A DNA stretch of 64,000 nt, from contig JAJPKM010000044.1 of NCBI GenBank assembly GCA_021323735.1, positions 1 through 64,000 of the forward strand. Direction: 5' to 3'. The notes below the pieces were generated by a model. It made no database searches. It was not told the origin of the DNA and was given only the letters and a program-made list of their open reading frames with translations. The DNA is from Gammaproteobacteria bacterium. GTDB taxonomy: Bacteria; Pseudomonadota; Gammaproteobacteria; Steroidobacterales; Steroidobacteraceae. The translations under genes were made by a program, and so were the position numbers. Positions 16,168-24,889 of this stretch are shown here, one piece after another (positions within the stretch are counted from its first letter, which is position 1; each line of letters opens with the position of its first letter).

Positions 16168-17946
16168 TTAGGGCCGCCCTTTGGACTTGAGTAAGCTGCT
16201 TAATTCGGCCTTTTCCTCGTAATTCAAGCCCAATTCCTGTGCTTTTTTCAGCAATTCGTCCATTCGGCGGCCCGGACCGTACTCCTGGAGCAATTTCTCG
16301 ACCGCCATTTTCAGCTCTTTGGCCGCTGCCGGGGTATCGGCCACCAGGGGGTCCAGCATGGCCAATTGGGTTAAGCGCGCATGCTCCGGGCGGTCGCGCC
16401 ATCGTTCGAGAAGCGTTGCGGTGCTGGCCGAGGCGGCCGTCGCGGCCTGTTCCAGCAGCTCCTTGAGCACTGAAACACCGGCCTTATTTAAGCTGCCGAG
16501 CAATTCAGGGTCCTCGATGACCCCGGCGGCCGCCGGGTGATGCAGCACCAGCGTGATGGCCTGAGTCAGCAGATTGCCCCGCCCGACACTGATACGACCG
16601 CGCTGCCGTGCCGGTAGTTCCGGCGGACTACCCGCTCGCTTAGGTTGGCCGGCCGTGAAGAACTCCTTCAGCTTATTGGCCGGCATCCCCACCCTTGAGG
16701 CCAGCCGGTCGGCCAGCATTTCCCGGTAAATGCCCTCCGGCATGCGGCCAAACAGCGGTCCGGCAAGGGCCTTCAGCTTGGCGCGTCCGTCGACGTGGTC
16801 CAAGTCAACCTCGGCAATAAGCTGCTGCACCAGGTACTCCGAGAGCGGCAGGGCGTCCTTGATCCGGCTCTCGAATGCCTCAGCACCCTCGTCGGCGACC
16901 AGGGTATCCGGGTCATGGCCCTCCGGCAGGAACATGAACTTGATCTCCCGTCCGTCGCGCGCCAGGGGCAGCGCATTTTCCAGCGCCCGCCATGCCGCCT
17001 TGAGTCCGGCGCGATCCCCGTCGAAGCAGAACACCACTTCGTGAGTCTGGCGGAAGATCTTGTTCAGGTGTTCCTGCGTGGTCGCCGTTCCCAGCGTGGC
17101 GACCGCATAGGTAATGCCGGCCTGGTGCAACCGGACCACATCCATATAGCCTTCGACGATCAGCAATCGCTTGAAGTCGCCGCGCGCCTGCCGCGCCTCG
17201 TACAGGCCGTAGAGCTCGCGGCCCTTGTGAAACAGCGGCGTTTCAGGCGAGTTCATGTATTTCGGCTCGCCCTGGTCGATGACGCGGCCGCCGAAGCCGA
17301 TGACGCGCCCGCGCGAGTCGCGGATCGGGAACATCAAGCGGTCGCGGAACCGGTCGTAGAAGCCTCCGGTTCGTTCGCCACCGCCACCGCTACGCTCGAG
17401 CACGAGGCCTACCTGAAATAACCGGCGCCGCTCCTCTTCGTTCGTGCCAAAGCGCTTGAGAAGCGCTTCCCAGGCATCGGGTGCGTAGCCTAAGCCGAAC
17501 CGGGTGCCGATTTTCGCCTCGAGTCCGCGCCGCCGCACGTAGGCTTGCGCGCGCGGATTATCGGCAAGATTCTGTTCGAAGAAGCGCGCCGCCTGCTGCA
17601 TGAGCTCATGCAAGTCGGCGCTGCCGCTATCGCGCGGCGCCTGCGCTTCTCGCGGCAGTTCAAGTCCCGCGCGCTGCGCCAGATCCGCCACCGCATCGAG
17701 GAATTCCATTTTCTCGTACTGCATGAGAAAGCCGATGACCGTGCCGTGCGCGCCGCAGCCGAAGCAGTGGTAGAACTGCTTCTCGGCACTCACCGAAAAT
17801 GACGGGGATTTCTCGTTATGAAACGGGCAGCAAGCCTTGTATTCGCGGCCGGCCTTTTTGAGCGGCACCCGCGCCGCGATGATGTCGACGATGTCCGAAC
17901 GCGAAACGAGTTCGTCGAGAAACGCGTCTGGAATACGGCCGGTCAT
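16168..17946 (-). CDS. dnaG: DNA primase DnaG
   Basis: The 592-residue primase makes RNA primers at the replication fork. The zinc-binding domain has Cys40, His43, Cys61 and Cys64 (CCPFHNEKSPSF and HCFGCG). The catalytic TOPRIM part contains LLIVEGYMDVVRLHQAG and the acidic FCFDGDRAG. The C-terminal helicase-interaction domain is about 150 residues long. The gene sits between yqeY and rpoD, as in the classical macromolecular synthesis operon. Confidence 0.97.
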   Translation of the reverse strand: MTGRIPDAFLDELVSRSDIVDIIAARVPLKKAGREYKACCPFHNEKSPSFSVSAEKQFYHCFGCGAHGTVIGFLMQYEKMEFLDAVADLAQRAGLELPREAQAPRDSGSADLHELMQQAARFFEQNLADNPRAQAYVRRRGLEAKIGTRFGLGYAPDAWEALLKRFGTNEEERRRLFQVGLVLERSGGGGERTGGFYDRFRDRLMFPIRDSRGRVIGFGGRVIDQGEPKYMNSPETPLFHKGRELYGLYEARQARGDFKRLLIVEGYMDVVRLHQAGITYAVATLGTATTQEHLNKIFRQTHEVVFCFDGDRAGLKAAWRALENALPLARDGREIKFMFLPEGHDPDTLVADEGAEAFESRIKDALPLSEYLVQQLIAEVDLDHVDGRAKLKALAGPLFGRMPEGIYREMLADRLASRVGMPANKLKEFFTAGQPKRAGSPPELPARQRGRISVGRGNLLTQAITLVLHHPAAAGVIEDPELLGSLNKAGVSVLKELLEQAATAASASTATLLERWRDRPEHARLTQLAMLDPLVADTPAAAKELKMAVEKLLQEYGPGRRMDELLKKAQELGLNYEEKAELSSLLKSKGRP

Positions 17947-17989
17947 AGGGCCACCAAGGAGCCTGTCAGAGTGGGAGCATAACTAAAGG

Positions 17990-18048
17990 CGCAGCCTCCG
18001 ATCCGCAATCCGTCGCGCTCGCGGCCACGGGGAATACTGGAGCCTCCT
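17990..18048 (-). repeat. Dispersed intergenic repeat, copy D
   Basis: Read on the minus strand it gives AGGAGGCTCCAGTATTCCC and then GGCCGCGAGCGCGACGGATT, resembling copies A, B and C. It lies between dnaG and yqeY, inside the presumed operon. Confidence 0.5.
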
Positions 18049-18063
18049 GCAGGCCGGCGAAGC

Positions 18064-18513
18064 TTACCCGCCCAGCTTGGCTTTGATCTTTGCGCCGACC
18101 GAGGCCATATCGGCCCGGCCCTGGGCTTTGGCCTTGATCAGCCCCATGACCTTGCCCATGTCCTTGATGCTCGAGGCGCCGGCGGCAGCGACCGCCTCAT
18201 TGATGAGAGCATCGATCTCCGCATTGCTCAGCTGCGAGGGCATGTAGGCCTGCAGCAGCGTGATTTCCGCGTTCTCCTTGTCCACCAAGTCCTGGCGGTT
18301 GCCTGCCTGGAACTGCACCAGCGATTCCTTGCGCTGCTTGATCATTTTCTCGAGCACGCTCAAGACCTGGGCGTCATCCAGCGCGATACGTTCGTCGACT
18401 TCACGCTGTTTGATGGCAGAGGTGATCATGCGAATCACGCCGAGCCGCTCCTTCTCGCCGGAGCGCATCGCTGCCTTCATGTCGTCGGTAATGCGCTCTT
18501 TGAGAGTACTCAA
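18064..18513 (-). CDS. yqeY: YqeY/GatB-domain protein
   Basis: The 149-residue protein is a typical YqeY-type GatB/Yqey helical domain: LKERITDDMKAAMRSGEKERL at the N-terminus and MGKVMGLIKAKAQGRADM before the end. A tRNA-related role has been suggested because the same domain forms the tail of GatB. It often sits between rpsU and dnaG, as here. The start is ATG 18513. Confidence 0.92.
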   Translation of the reverse strand: MSTLKERITDDMKAAMRSGEKERLGVIRMITSAIKQREVDERIALDDAQVLSVLEKMIKQRKESLVQFQAGNRQDLVDKENAEITLLQAYMPSQLSNAEIDALINEAVAAAGASSIKDMGKVMGLIKAKAQGRADMASVGAKIKAKLGG

Positions 18514-18526
18514 ATGCGGCCGATTC

Positions 18527-18781
18527 CTAGTAGGACGGCCGGGCCGGGGGCGGTGCAGGGCTGGCAGGCTGCTGTCCGGTGCCGCGCATGTTCTCGCGCG
18601 ACAGGCGCTTCAAATGCCTTTTTACGGCCGCGGCCTTTTTCCGCTTACGCTCTTGGGTCGGCTTCTCGTAGAATTCACGGCGCCGCAGCTCGGTGAGTAC
18701 GCCCGCCTTTTCACAGGCACGCTTGAAGCGACGCAGGGCGGCGTCAAAATATTCATTCTCACGAACACGAACGCTGGGCAT
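18527..18781 (-). CDS. rpsU: 30S ribosomal protein S21
   Basis: The 84-residue protein is the bS21 of the small ribosomal subunit: [49 protein letters not shown] Pro/Ala-rich extension of about 13 residues ([15 protein letters not shown]) goes beyond the usual 71-residue length. bS21 helps translation initiation. The gene is first in the minus-strand cluster with yqeY, dnaG and rpoD and is divergent from tsaD. Confidence 0.95.
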   Translation of the reverse strand: MPSVRVRENEYFDAALRRFKRACEKAGVLTELRRREFYEKPTQERKRKKAAAVKRHLKRLSRENMRGTGQQPASPAPPPARPSY

Positions 18782-18868
18782 TCAAACCTCAAAAGTTGAT
18801 GGCACGGCCGCCGGCATTCGGCGACAGGGGGGCGCATTCTAAAGTGCGCCCTTGGAAAAGGCAAAAAT

Positions 18869-19879
18869 ATGCGCGTTTTAGGCATCGAGAGTTCTTGCGA
18901 TGAGACCGCGGTCGCCGTTTATGACGACATCGGGGGGCTTTTGTCACATCGGCTCTACAGCCAGGTGGCCATGCACCAGCCCTATGGCGGGGTGGTGCCG
19001 GAACTCGCCTCCCGGGACCATGTAAGGCGGCTGCTGCCGCTGGTGCGCGAGGCGCTGGCGGACGCCCAATCGACCCCTGAATCGATCGACGGGCTGGCCT
19101 ACACGGCAGGACCCGGTCTCATCGGCGCCTTGCTGGTGGGTGCCGGTTTTGCCACGGCCTTGAGTGTGGCCTGGGACAAGCCCGCCCTTGGCATACACCA
19201 CCTGGAAGGGCATCTGCTGGCGCCCCTGCTCGAGCCCAACCCGCCCGCCTTCCCCTTCTTGGCATTGCTGGTTTCCGGCGGCCATACCCAACTCGTGGAT
19301 GTCGCGGCGCTGGGTGAGTACCGGATCTTGGGCGAGACCTTGGACGACGCCGCGGGAGAGGCCTTCGACAAGACCGCCAAGCTGCTCGGGCTTCCCTATC
19401 CGGGCGGCGCCGCCCTGGCCGCACTCGCGGAAAACGGCCGCAGCGGCCAATTCGTGTTTCCTCGGCCCATGCTCGACCGGCCGGGGTTGGATTTCAGTTT
19501 CAGTGGCCTGAAGACCGCTGCCCTAGTAGCCTTGCGCGGCCGCGATTTGCCGCCGTCCGTCCGCGCCGACGTCGCACGCGGTTTCGAGGACGCCGTGGTC
19601 GAGACGCTGGCCGAGAAATGCCGGCGGGCCTTGGGTGTGACCGGGCATCGACGTCTGGTCATCGCCGGCGGGGTCGGAGCGAATCGGCGTCTGCGCGCCC
19701 GGCTCACCACCGTGGTGTGCGACTTGAACGCCGAGGTGTTCTTTCCGCGCCCGGAATTCTGTACCGACAACGGCGCCATGATTGCCCTGGCGGGATGCAT
19801 GCGGTTGGGCAAGGGGATGTGCGGCAGCCTCAATATGGGTGCGCGCGCGAATTGGGAACTCGGGGCCATAGGGGTTTAA
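18869..19879 (+). CDS. tsaD: tRNA threonylcarbamoyladenosine synthase subunit TsaD
   Basis: This 336-residue ASKHA ATPase-fold protein transfers the threonylcarbamoyl group to A37 of ANN-decoding tRNAs with TsaB and TsaE. The start [19 protein letters not shown] is diagnostic. The metal-binding His motif is in [18 protein letters not shown] is the nucleotide loop, and ARANWELG is near the C-terminus. It is divergent from rpsU, the usual gammaproteobacterial arrangement, and followed closely by folB. Confidence 0.97.
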   Translation: MRVLGIESSCDETAVAVYDDIGGLLSHRLYSQVAMHQPYGGVVPELASRDHVRRLLPLVREALADAQSTPESIDGLAYTAGPGLIGALLVGAGFATALSVAWDKPALGIHHLEGHLLAPLLEPNPPAFPFLALLVSGGHTQLVDVAALGEYRILGETLDDAAGEAFDKTAKLLGLPYPGGAALAALAENGRSGQFVFPRPMLDRPGLDFSFSGLKTAALVALRGRDLPPSVRADVARGFEDAVVETLAEKCRRALGVTGHRRLVIAGGVGANRRLRARLTTVVCDLNAEVFFPRPEFCTDNGAMIALAGCMRLGKGMCGSLNMGARANWELGAIGV

Positions 19880-19884
19880 ATCGT

Positions 19885-20268
19885 TTGGACAAGATATTCA
19901 TACATGCGCTGAAAACCGAGGCCATCGTCGGCATATTCGATTGGGAAAGACAGGTCAAACAAACCGTTATCATCGATATCGAATTCAGCGCCGATATCCG
20001 CAGGGCCGCGCTCTCCGACTCCATCGACGACACGTTGAATTACAAGAAAGTGGCGAAGCGTGTCCTCGCCTTTATCGAAGGATCGAGCTTTCACCTGGTA
20101 GAATCCCTCGCCGAGCACATCGCCATGCTGATCATCGAGGAGTTCGCCGTTGCATGGGTCCGCATCTCCTTGAGCAAGCCCGGCGCCATCCGCAGCTCGC
20201 GCGATGTCGGGGTGGTGCTGGAGCGCAGTTCCCAGGATTTGGATACATGGCGAGCCGCGCGAGGCTAG
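19885..20268 (+). CDS. folB: Dihydroneopterin aldolase FolB
   Basis: The 127-residue protein converts dihydroneopterin to hydroxymethyl-dihydropterin in folate synthesis. It starts (TTG 19885) DKIFIHALKTEAIVGIFDWER, the family signature, followed by TLNYKKVAKRV and FHLVESLAEHIA with the active-site Glu. The C-terminal SKPGAIRSSRDVGV is also typical. The in-frame open region upstream overlaps tsaD and is not coding here. A folM-like reductase follows on the other strand. Confidence 0.9.
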   Translation: MDKIFIHALKTEAIVGIFDWERQVKQTVIIDIEFSADIRRAALSDSIDDTLNYKKVAKRVLAFIEGSSFHLVESLAEHIAMLIIEEFAVAWVRISLSKPGAIRSSRDVGVVLERSSQDLDTWRAARG

Positions 20269-20331
20269 GAGCCTGCTTAAGGGTTCCGCGTAGCCGCGAG
20301 CGAGAGGGATTGAGTGACCGCCGAGGTGGGG
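20266..20331 (+). repeat. Dispersed intergenic repeat, copy B
   Basis: AGGAGCCTGCTTAAGGGTTCC and AGCCGCGAGCGAGAGGGATT match copies C and A. The segment ends with GCAGGCTC at about 20350, which is complementary to its GAGCCTGC start, so the whole intergenic gap could fold. Confidence 0.55.
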
Positions 20332-20357
20332 CCGACAATCACGGATCACGCAGGCTC

Positions 20358-21121
20358 TTAGATGCTGCGGCCACCATCCACGGCGATGATTTGTCCCGTG
20401 AGGTAGGGCGCGTCCTTGGCCAGGAACAGCGCCGTGCGAGCGATGTCCTGCGGTGTGCCCTGGCGCTTCAGCGCGGTCTTGCCGATGATTTCGCGCTTCA
20501 GCGCCTCGTCCATGTCGCCTTCCGGCCAAAGCACGGGCCCCGGTGCGATGCCATTGACGCGAATCTCGGGTCCCAGCTCTCGCGCCAGCGAGCGGGTCAA
20601 CATCGCCAGTCCCGCCTTGGCCGCGCAATAAACCGGATGCGCCTTCAGGGGCCTCGAGGCGTGGATGTCGACCATGTTGATGATGAGCCCTTGCTGCGCG
20701 CGCAGGCTGGGCGCCGCTGCCTGGGACAGGAACAGCGGGCCTTGAGATTGGTCCCCATCAGATCGTCCCACTGCAGCCCCGTGATCTGGCCGACCGGCGT
20801 CGGATAGAAGCTGGAGGCATTGTTGACCAAAATATCCAAGCGACCGAATTCGAGCAGCGTTGCAGCGATGAGCTTATCCGGCGCCTCCGGGCTCAACAGA
20901 TGCACGGCGAAGATGGCGGCGGAATGAGTTCGCAATCGATTGAATTCATCCGCCAAGGCAAGGGCTGCGGCGGCCGAGGACCGATAGTGGATCATGACAT
21001 TTGCACCCGCCGCATGCAGCGTGCGCGCAATTTCGGCACCGACGCGCCGGGCGCCGCCGGTGATCAGGACCACCCGGTCGCGCAGTGCAAAGTTGTCATG
21101 GATAACTGCCATGCGCGGCAA
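20358..21121 (-). pseudogene. folM: Pteridine reductase-like SDR (FolM type), interrupted by a frameshift
   Basis: Two overlapping frames together make one short-chain dehydrogenase of about 250 residues. The 5' part (from 21121) has VVLITGGARRVGAEIARTLH and LDILVNNASSFYPTPVGQ. The 3' part has HASRPLKAHPVYCAAKAGL with the catalytic Tyr and Lys, and ends YLTGQIIAVDGGRSI. The frame changes at a run of C/G near 20737-20740, where one extra C on the minus strand would restore LKAPLFLSQ. It is either a true recent frameshift or a sequence error. TGGARRVG and the folB neighbour fit a dihydropteridine/dihydrofolate reductase of the FolM type. Confidence 0.85.
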
Positions 21122-21137
21122 AGATACTCCAAGTCTC

Positions 21138-21205
21138 AGGAGCCTGTCTTAAGCATTCCGGCCGCGAGCGAGACGGATCGAGCGATGGTCGAGGCTGCTC
21201 GGACT
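21138..21205 (+). repeat. Dispersed intergenic repeat, copy C
   Basis: AGGAGCCTGTCTTAAGCATTCC followed by GGCCGCGAGCGAGACGGATCG. This is the closest relative of copy B, with about 30 bp of near identity. Confidence 0.55.
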
Positions 21206-21233
21206 TTTGGGTAAGCTCTCAATGCGGAGATCA

Positions 21234-21302
21234 ATGAAAACGAAAATGAAAATGAAAATGAAAATGAAGACAAATCCGCATGCTCAGGGCAGCGCGCACT
21301 GA
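21234..21302 (+). CDS. Short upstream ORF with a GAAAAT repeat, coupled to the methyltransferase gene
   Basis: A 22-codon ORF starts ATG 21234 (MKTKMKMKMKMKTN...) and ends at TGA 21300-21302, overlapping the ATG 21302 of the next gene by one base. Its first half is a tandem GAAAAT hexamer repeat (21237-21268). Hexamer gain or loss would keep the frame. Whether it is translated is not known. The TGATG overlap suggests coupling. Confidence 0.45.
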   Translation: MKTKMKMKMKMKTNPHAQGSAH

Positions 21303-22459
21303 TGTGGAAGGAAGCGCAAGCTGCCCAGGGTGCCCGCGCGCGCGCCACCCTCAACGAAGCCATAGCCGCTGGCGGCGGCTGGCTGAGCTTCGAGCGCTTC
21401 ATGGATCTGGCGCTGTACGCGCCAGGCGCCGGCTACTACAGCGGAGGCACCCGGAAATTCGGGACCGGCGGCGACTTCACGACGGCTCCGGAAATCTCCA
21501 GCCTGTTCGGCCGCTGCGTGGCGCTGCAATGCGCGGAAGTCTTGAGCGCGCTGCCCGGCGGCGGGTCCATTTTGGAACTGGGCGCCGGCAGCGGGCGGCT
21601 CGCCTTGGATATCTTGGCGCGCCTCGAGGAGTTGGGGCAATTGCCCGAGCACTACTGGATACTGGAGGTCAGCGCCGAGCTTCGCCAGCGGCAGCGCGCA
21701 CTGCTGCATGACCGGCTGCCGCGGGTGTCCTCGCGCGTGGCATGGCTCGACCGGCCTCCCGAGGTGCCCTTCGAGGGGATCGTGCTGGCCAACGAAGTGC
21801 TGGACGCATTGCCCGTGAAGCGCTTTCGCTGGTTTGCGGACGGGGTGCAAGAGCTTGGTGTCGGCATCGAGGACGGACAGTTCACCTGGGCCGCACGCCC
21901 CGCCAATTCCGGCATGGACCAGGAGTGTCGGCGGCTCTGCGCGGCCGGCGGAGGGTGGGATGAGGGTTATGTTTCGGAATACTGTCCGCGCATGCCGGCG
22001 TGGACTCGCGTGGTCACGCAGCCGCTGCGCAAAGGGGCCGCACTGTGGTTCGACTATGGCCTGCCGCGCGCCCAGTATTATTTGCCCGAGCGGCACGACG
22101 GCACGCTGGCGTGCCACTACCGTCATCGTGTCGGCAACGATCCCTTCGACCATGTGGGATTGCAGGACATCACCGCATGGGTAGACTTTACGCGCCTCGC
22201 CGAGGCTTCGCGCGAAGCCGACTTTACACTCGCGGGCTTTACCACCCAGGTGCATTTCCTCGCCGGCCTCGGCATCGACAAGGAAATGCACCTGGCGGCG
22301 GCTGACGACCAGAATGCATTCGCCCGCCTGGCCAACCAAGCGCGCCAACTGATGCTGCCCGGTGAGATGGGCGAGCGCTTCAAGGCCATGGCTTGGCTGC
22401 GAGGCCTGGAGCTTCCCTTGTCGGGCTTCGGACTCTTGGACTTGCGGCACAGCTTGTAG
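21302..22459 (+). CDS. SAM-dependent methyltransferase, MidA/NDUFAF7 family
   Basis: The 385-residue protein shows FERFMDLALYAPGAGYYSGG and FGTGGDFTTAPEISSLFGRC near the N-terminus, both characteristic of the family. The SAM site is SILELGAGSGRLALDIL, with NEVLDALPVKRF further on. The mitochondrial relative NDUFAF7 methylates an arginine of complex I. The bacterial target is not established. ATG 21302 overlaps a short upstream ORF. Confidence 0.88.
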   Translation: MWKEAQAAQGARARATLNEAIAAGGGWLSFERFMDLALYAPGAGYYSGGTRKFGTGGDFTTAPEISSLFGRCVALQCAEVLSALPGGGSILELGAGSGRLALDILARLEELGQLPEHYWILEVSAELRQRQRALLHDRLPRVSSRVAWLDRPPEVPFEGIVLANEVLDALPVKRFRWFADGVQELGVGIEDGQFTWAARPANSGMDQECRRLCAAGGGWDEGYVSEYCPRMPAWTRVVTQPLRKGAALWFDYGLPRAQYYLPERHDGTLACHYRHRVGNDPFDHVGLQDITAWVDFTRLAEASREADFTLAGFTTQVHFLAGLGIDKEMHLAAADDQNAFARLANQARQLMLPGEMGERFKAMAWLRGLELPLSGFGLLDLRHSL

Positions 22460-22514
22460 GATGCAATGCAAATCCGCGGCACTCGGCGGCCATCAAACTT
22501 AAGAACCAGCGGTG

Positions 22515-23756
22515 TCAAACGTCGCGGCCTGGCCTCATTCGCGCGGCTAACTCGGCAATACTCTGTAGGCGCCGTTCGTGCAGGCGCTCCGCGATCTTGG
22601 GGCCGGCATGCTGCGCAATATCCTGCGGCGTGGGCTTGACCGCGGCGGCCACATCGCGAGCCGCTTGCAGATATTCCCGCTGCGGGTAGGGCACTTGCTC
22701 CAAGCCTAGGCGCCCGCGTGAGTCCGCCTCGCAGGCGAGCAGCGCCTGCGCGAAACGTTCGGCACGGCGAAATGCATCCGTCTTTTCCAAAAGACCCAAG
22801 ATGGTCTGCGGCCGCAGCTCGAAGGCGCGGTGCACATTGCCGTGGTAGCGCGCCACGATCACGCTCAACTCGCGGTATTCGTTCGGCAACCGCAATCGCT
22901 CACTCAAGCTTTCGATGAGCGCCACGCTGCGCTCTTCGTGGCCCTTGTGTCCGGGCCATTCCGCGCGCGGCGTTGCGGCCTTGCCAAGATCGTGCACCAA
23001 GGCGGCAAAACGCACCTTGGTATCGCCGCTCAAGCGCACCGCCTGATCGAGGACCATCAGGGTATGAACGCCGGTGTCGATTTCAGGGTGCCATTTCTCG
23101 GGCTGGGGTACGCCGAACAAGGCATCGATTTCCGGATAAATGATCTTCAAAGCACCGCATTCACGCAGCACTTTGAAAAACACGCTGGCCCCCGGCTCGC
23201 GCAGCGCTTTCTCGGTTTCCTGCCATACGCGCTCAGCCACCAGGGCATCGACCTCGCCGCGCGCGGACATGGAGCGCATCAGTTCCATGGTCTCAGGAGC
23301 CACCTGAAAGCCCAATCCGGCAAATCGCGCGGCGAACCGCGCAACCCGCAGAATGCGCACGGGATCCTCGATGAAGGCGGGCGAGACATGCCTGAGCATG
23401 CGGGCATCCAGGTCGCTCCGGCCGTTGTAAGGATCGAACAGCGAACCGTCGGCGCCTTGCGCGATGGCATTGATGGTCAGATCGCGCCGGGCAAGATCCT
23501 CTTCGAGCGTGACTTCGGGCCCAAACTCGACCGCAAACCCGCGATAGCCGGGCCCGACTTTGCGTTCGCGGCGCGCCAGCGCGTACTCCTCCTTGGAGTC
23601 AGGATGCAGGAACACTGGAAAGTCGCGCCCCACCTCACGATAGTTCAGACGCGACAGCTCGCTTCGCGTGCCACCCACCACGACCCAATCGCGTTCCTTC
23701 ACGGGGAGACCGAGTAGAGCGTCTCGAACGGCTCCGCCAACCAGATACACTTGCAT
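22515..23756 (-). CDS. cca: CCA tRNA nucleotidyltransferase
   Basis: The 413-residue enzyme adds or repairs the tRNA 3' CCA end. The N-terminal nucleotidyltransferase head has LVGGAVRDALLGLPVKERDWVV and the RRDLTINAIA motif. The C-terminal HD domain (RFAALVHDLGKAATP) is the gammaproteobacterial form with phosphohydrolase activity in E. coli. The start ATG 23756 is only 2 bp from the start of a divergent gene, so the two 5' regions overlap. Confidence 0.95.
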   Translation of the reverse strand: MQVYLVGGAVRDALLGLPVKERDWVVVGGTRSELSRLNYREVGRDFPVFLHPDSKEEYALARRERKVGPGYRGFAVEFGPEVTLEEDLARRDLTINAIAQGADGSLFDPYNGRSDLDARMLRHVSPAFIEDPVRILRVARFAARFAGLGFQVAPETMELMRSMSARGEVDALVAERVWQETEKALREPGASVFFKVLRECGALKIIYPEIDALFGVPQPEKWHPEIDTGVHTLMVLDQAVRLSGDTKVRFAALVHDLGKAATPRAEWPGHKGHEERSVALIESLSERLRLPNEYRELSVIVARYHGNVHRAFELRPQTILGLLEKTDAFRRAERFAQALLACEADSRGRLGLEQVPYPQREYLQAARDVAAAVKPTPQDIAQHAGPKIAERLHERRLQSIAELAARMRPGRDV

Positions 23757-23758
23757 GC

Positions 23759-24832
23759 GTGAATATTAACAGCATCATCGCCGCGACCCGCGCCGCGGTT
23801 GCCATCTCGCTGATCGCTGCCTTGAGCGGCGGCTGCTACCTTTGGCAAAGCGCCGAGGGACATTTGTCGCTCATGTCCAAGCGCAGACCCATCAGCGGCG
23901 TCATCGATGAGCCCACGACGCCCGCCGGACTGCGCGCGCAACTCGAGGCGGTAACCGCCATCCGAGACTTCGCCAGCCGCTCACTGGGGTTGCCGGACAA
24001 TGGCAGCTACAGAAAGTATGCGGATATCGGCCGGCCCTACGTGGTGTGGAATGTGGTCGCCGCGCCGGAATTCTCCGTCGACCCGAAGCAATGGTGCTTT
24101 CCCTTCGTCGGATGCGTGGCCTATCGAGGTTACTTCGTCGAGAGCCGGGCACGCCGTTTCGCAGCCGGTTTGCATGCCAAGGGATTCGACGTGGTGGTGG
24201 GGGGCGTCGCGGCGTATTCCACGCTCGGCCACTTCGATGATCCCATCTTGAGTTCGATGCTGGGTTGGAACGACGTGGAATTGGCCGCGATCATCTTCCA
24301 CGAACTGACGCATCAATTGCTCTATGTGCCCAACGATGCCTCGTTCAACGAAGCGTTGGCGACCACCATCGAGGAGGAAGGTGTGCGCCGCTGGTTGCAG
24401 GAGCAAGGGCGCGACAAGGACTTGGCCCTTCATCTGGTGCAGCACAGCCGCTATATCGAGGTGATTGCTTTGATGAACGAGACTCGCCGGCGCCTGCGCA
24501 CGCTGTATGCCGCAGGTCTGCCGCCGTCGTCGATGCGTGAGCGCAAACGCTCGATTCTCGAAGAATTGCGCCGAGCCTACGCCGCGCTCAGGGCGCCGTG
24601 GGGCGCGCATGCGCCGTTCGAGACTTGGTTTGCCGAGGACATCAACAATGCCCATCTGGCTTCCATCGCCACCTACTTCACCTGCGTGCCGGGATTCGAA
24701 CGGGAGCTGAGAGCGGTAGGCGGTGATTTGCCGGCGTTCTATCGGCGTGTTCGCGGACTGGCAAAACTCGACCAGCGAGAACGCGATGCGCTGGTGTGCG
24801 GAACGGCTGACGCGCCCGGGGAAGAGGGCTGA
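23759..24832 (+). CDS. Predicted aminopeptidase, COG4324-like lipoprotein
   Basis: The 357-residue product starts at GTG 23759. The N-terminal hydrophobic segment ends with LSGGC, a lipobox. The zinc-protease motif HELTHQLLYV (about residues 181-190) is followed by a Glu in FNEALATTIEEEG. These features match predicted aminopeptidases of COG4324 as I remember them. The protein is probably anchored in the periplasm. Its start lies 2 bp from that of divergent cca. Confidence 0.8.
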   Translation: MNINSIIAATRAAVAISLIAALSGGCYLWQSAEGHLSLMSKRRPISGVIDEPTTPAGLRAQLEAVTAIRDFASRSLGLPDNGSYRKYADIGRPYVVWNVVAAPEFSVDPKQWCFPFVGCVAYRGYFVESRARRFAAGLHAKGFDVVVGGVAAYSTLGHFDDPILSSMLGWNDVELAAIIFHELTHQLLYVPNDASFNEALATTIEEEGVRRWLQEQGRDKDLALHLVQHSRYIEVIALMNETRRRLRTLYAAGLPPSSMRERKRSILEELRRAYAALRAPWGAHAPFETWFAEDINNAHLASIATYFTCVPGFERELRAVGGDLPAFYRRVRGLAKLDQRERDALVCGTADAPGEEG

Positions 24833-24889
24833 CAGTCGACGCGTACTCCGCGTTCGGGTGGCGTCACGACTGTCAACGGATGGCGGGTG

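Noticed and set aside
21284-22471. 395-codon minus-strand ORF opposite the MidA-like gene
   Set aside because: Shadow of a conserved methyltransferase, without recognisable motifs.
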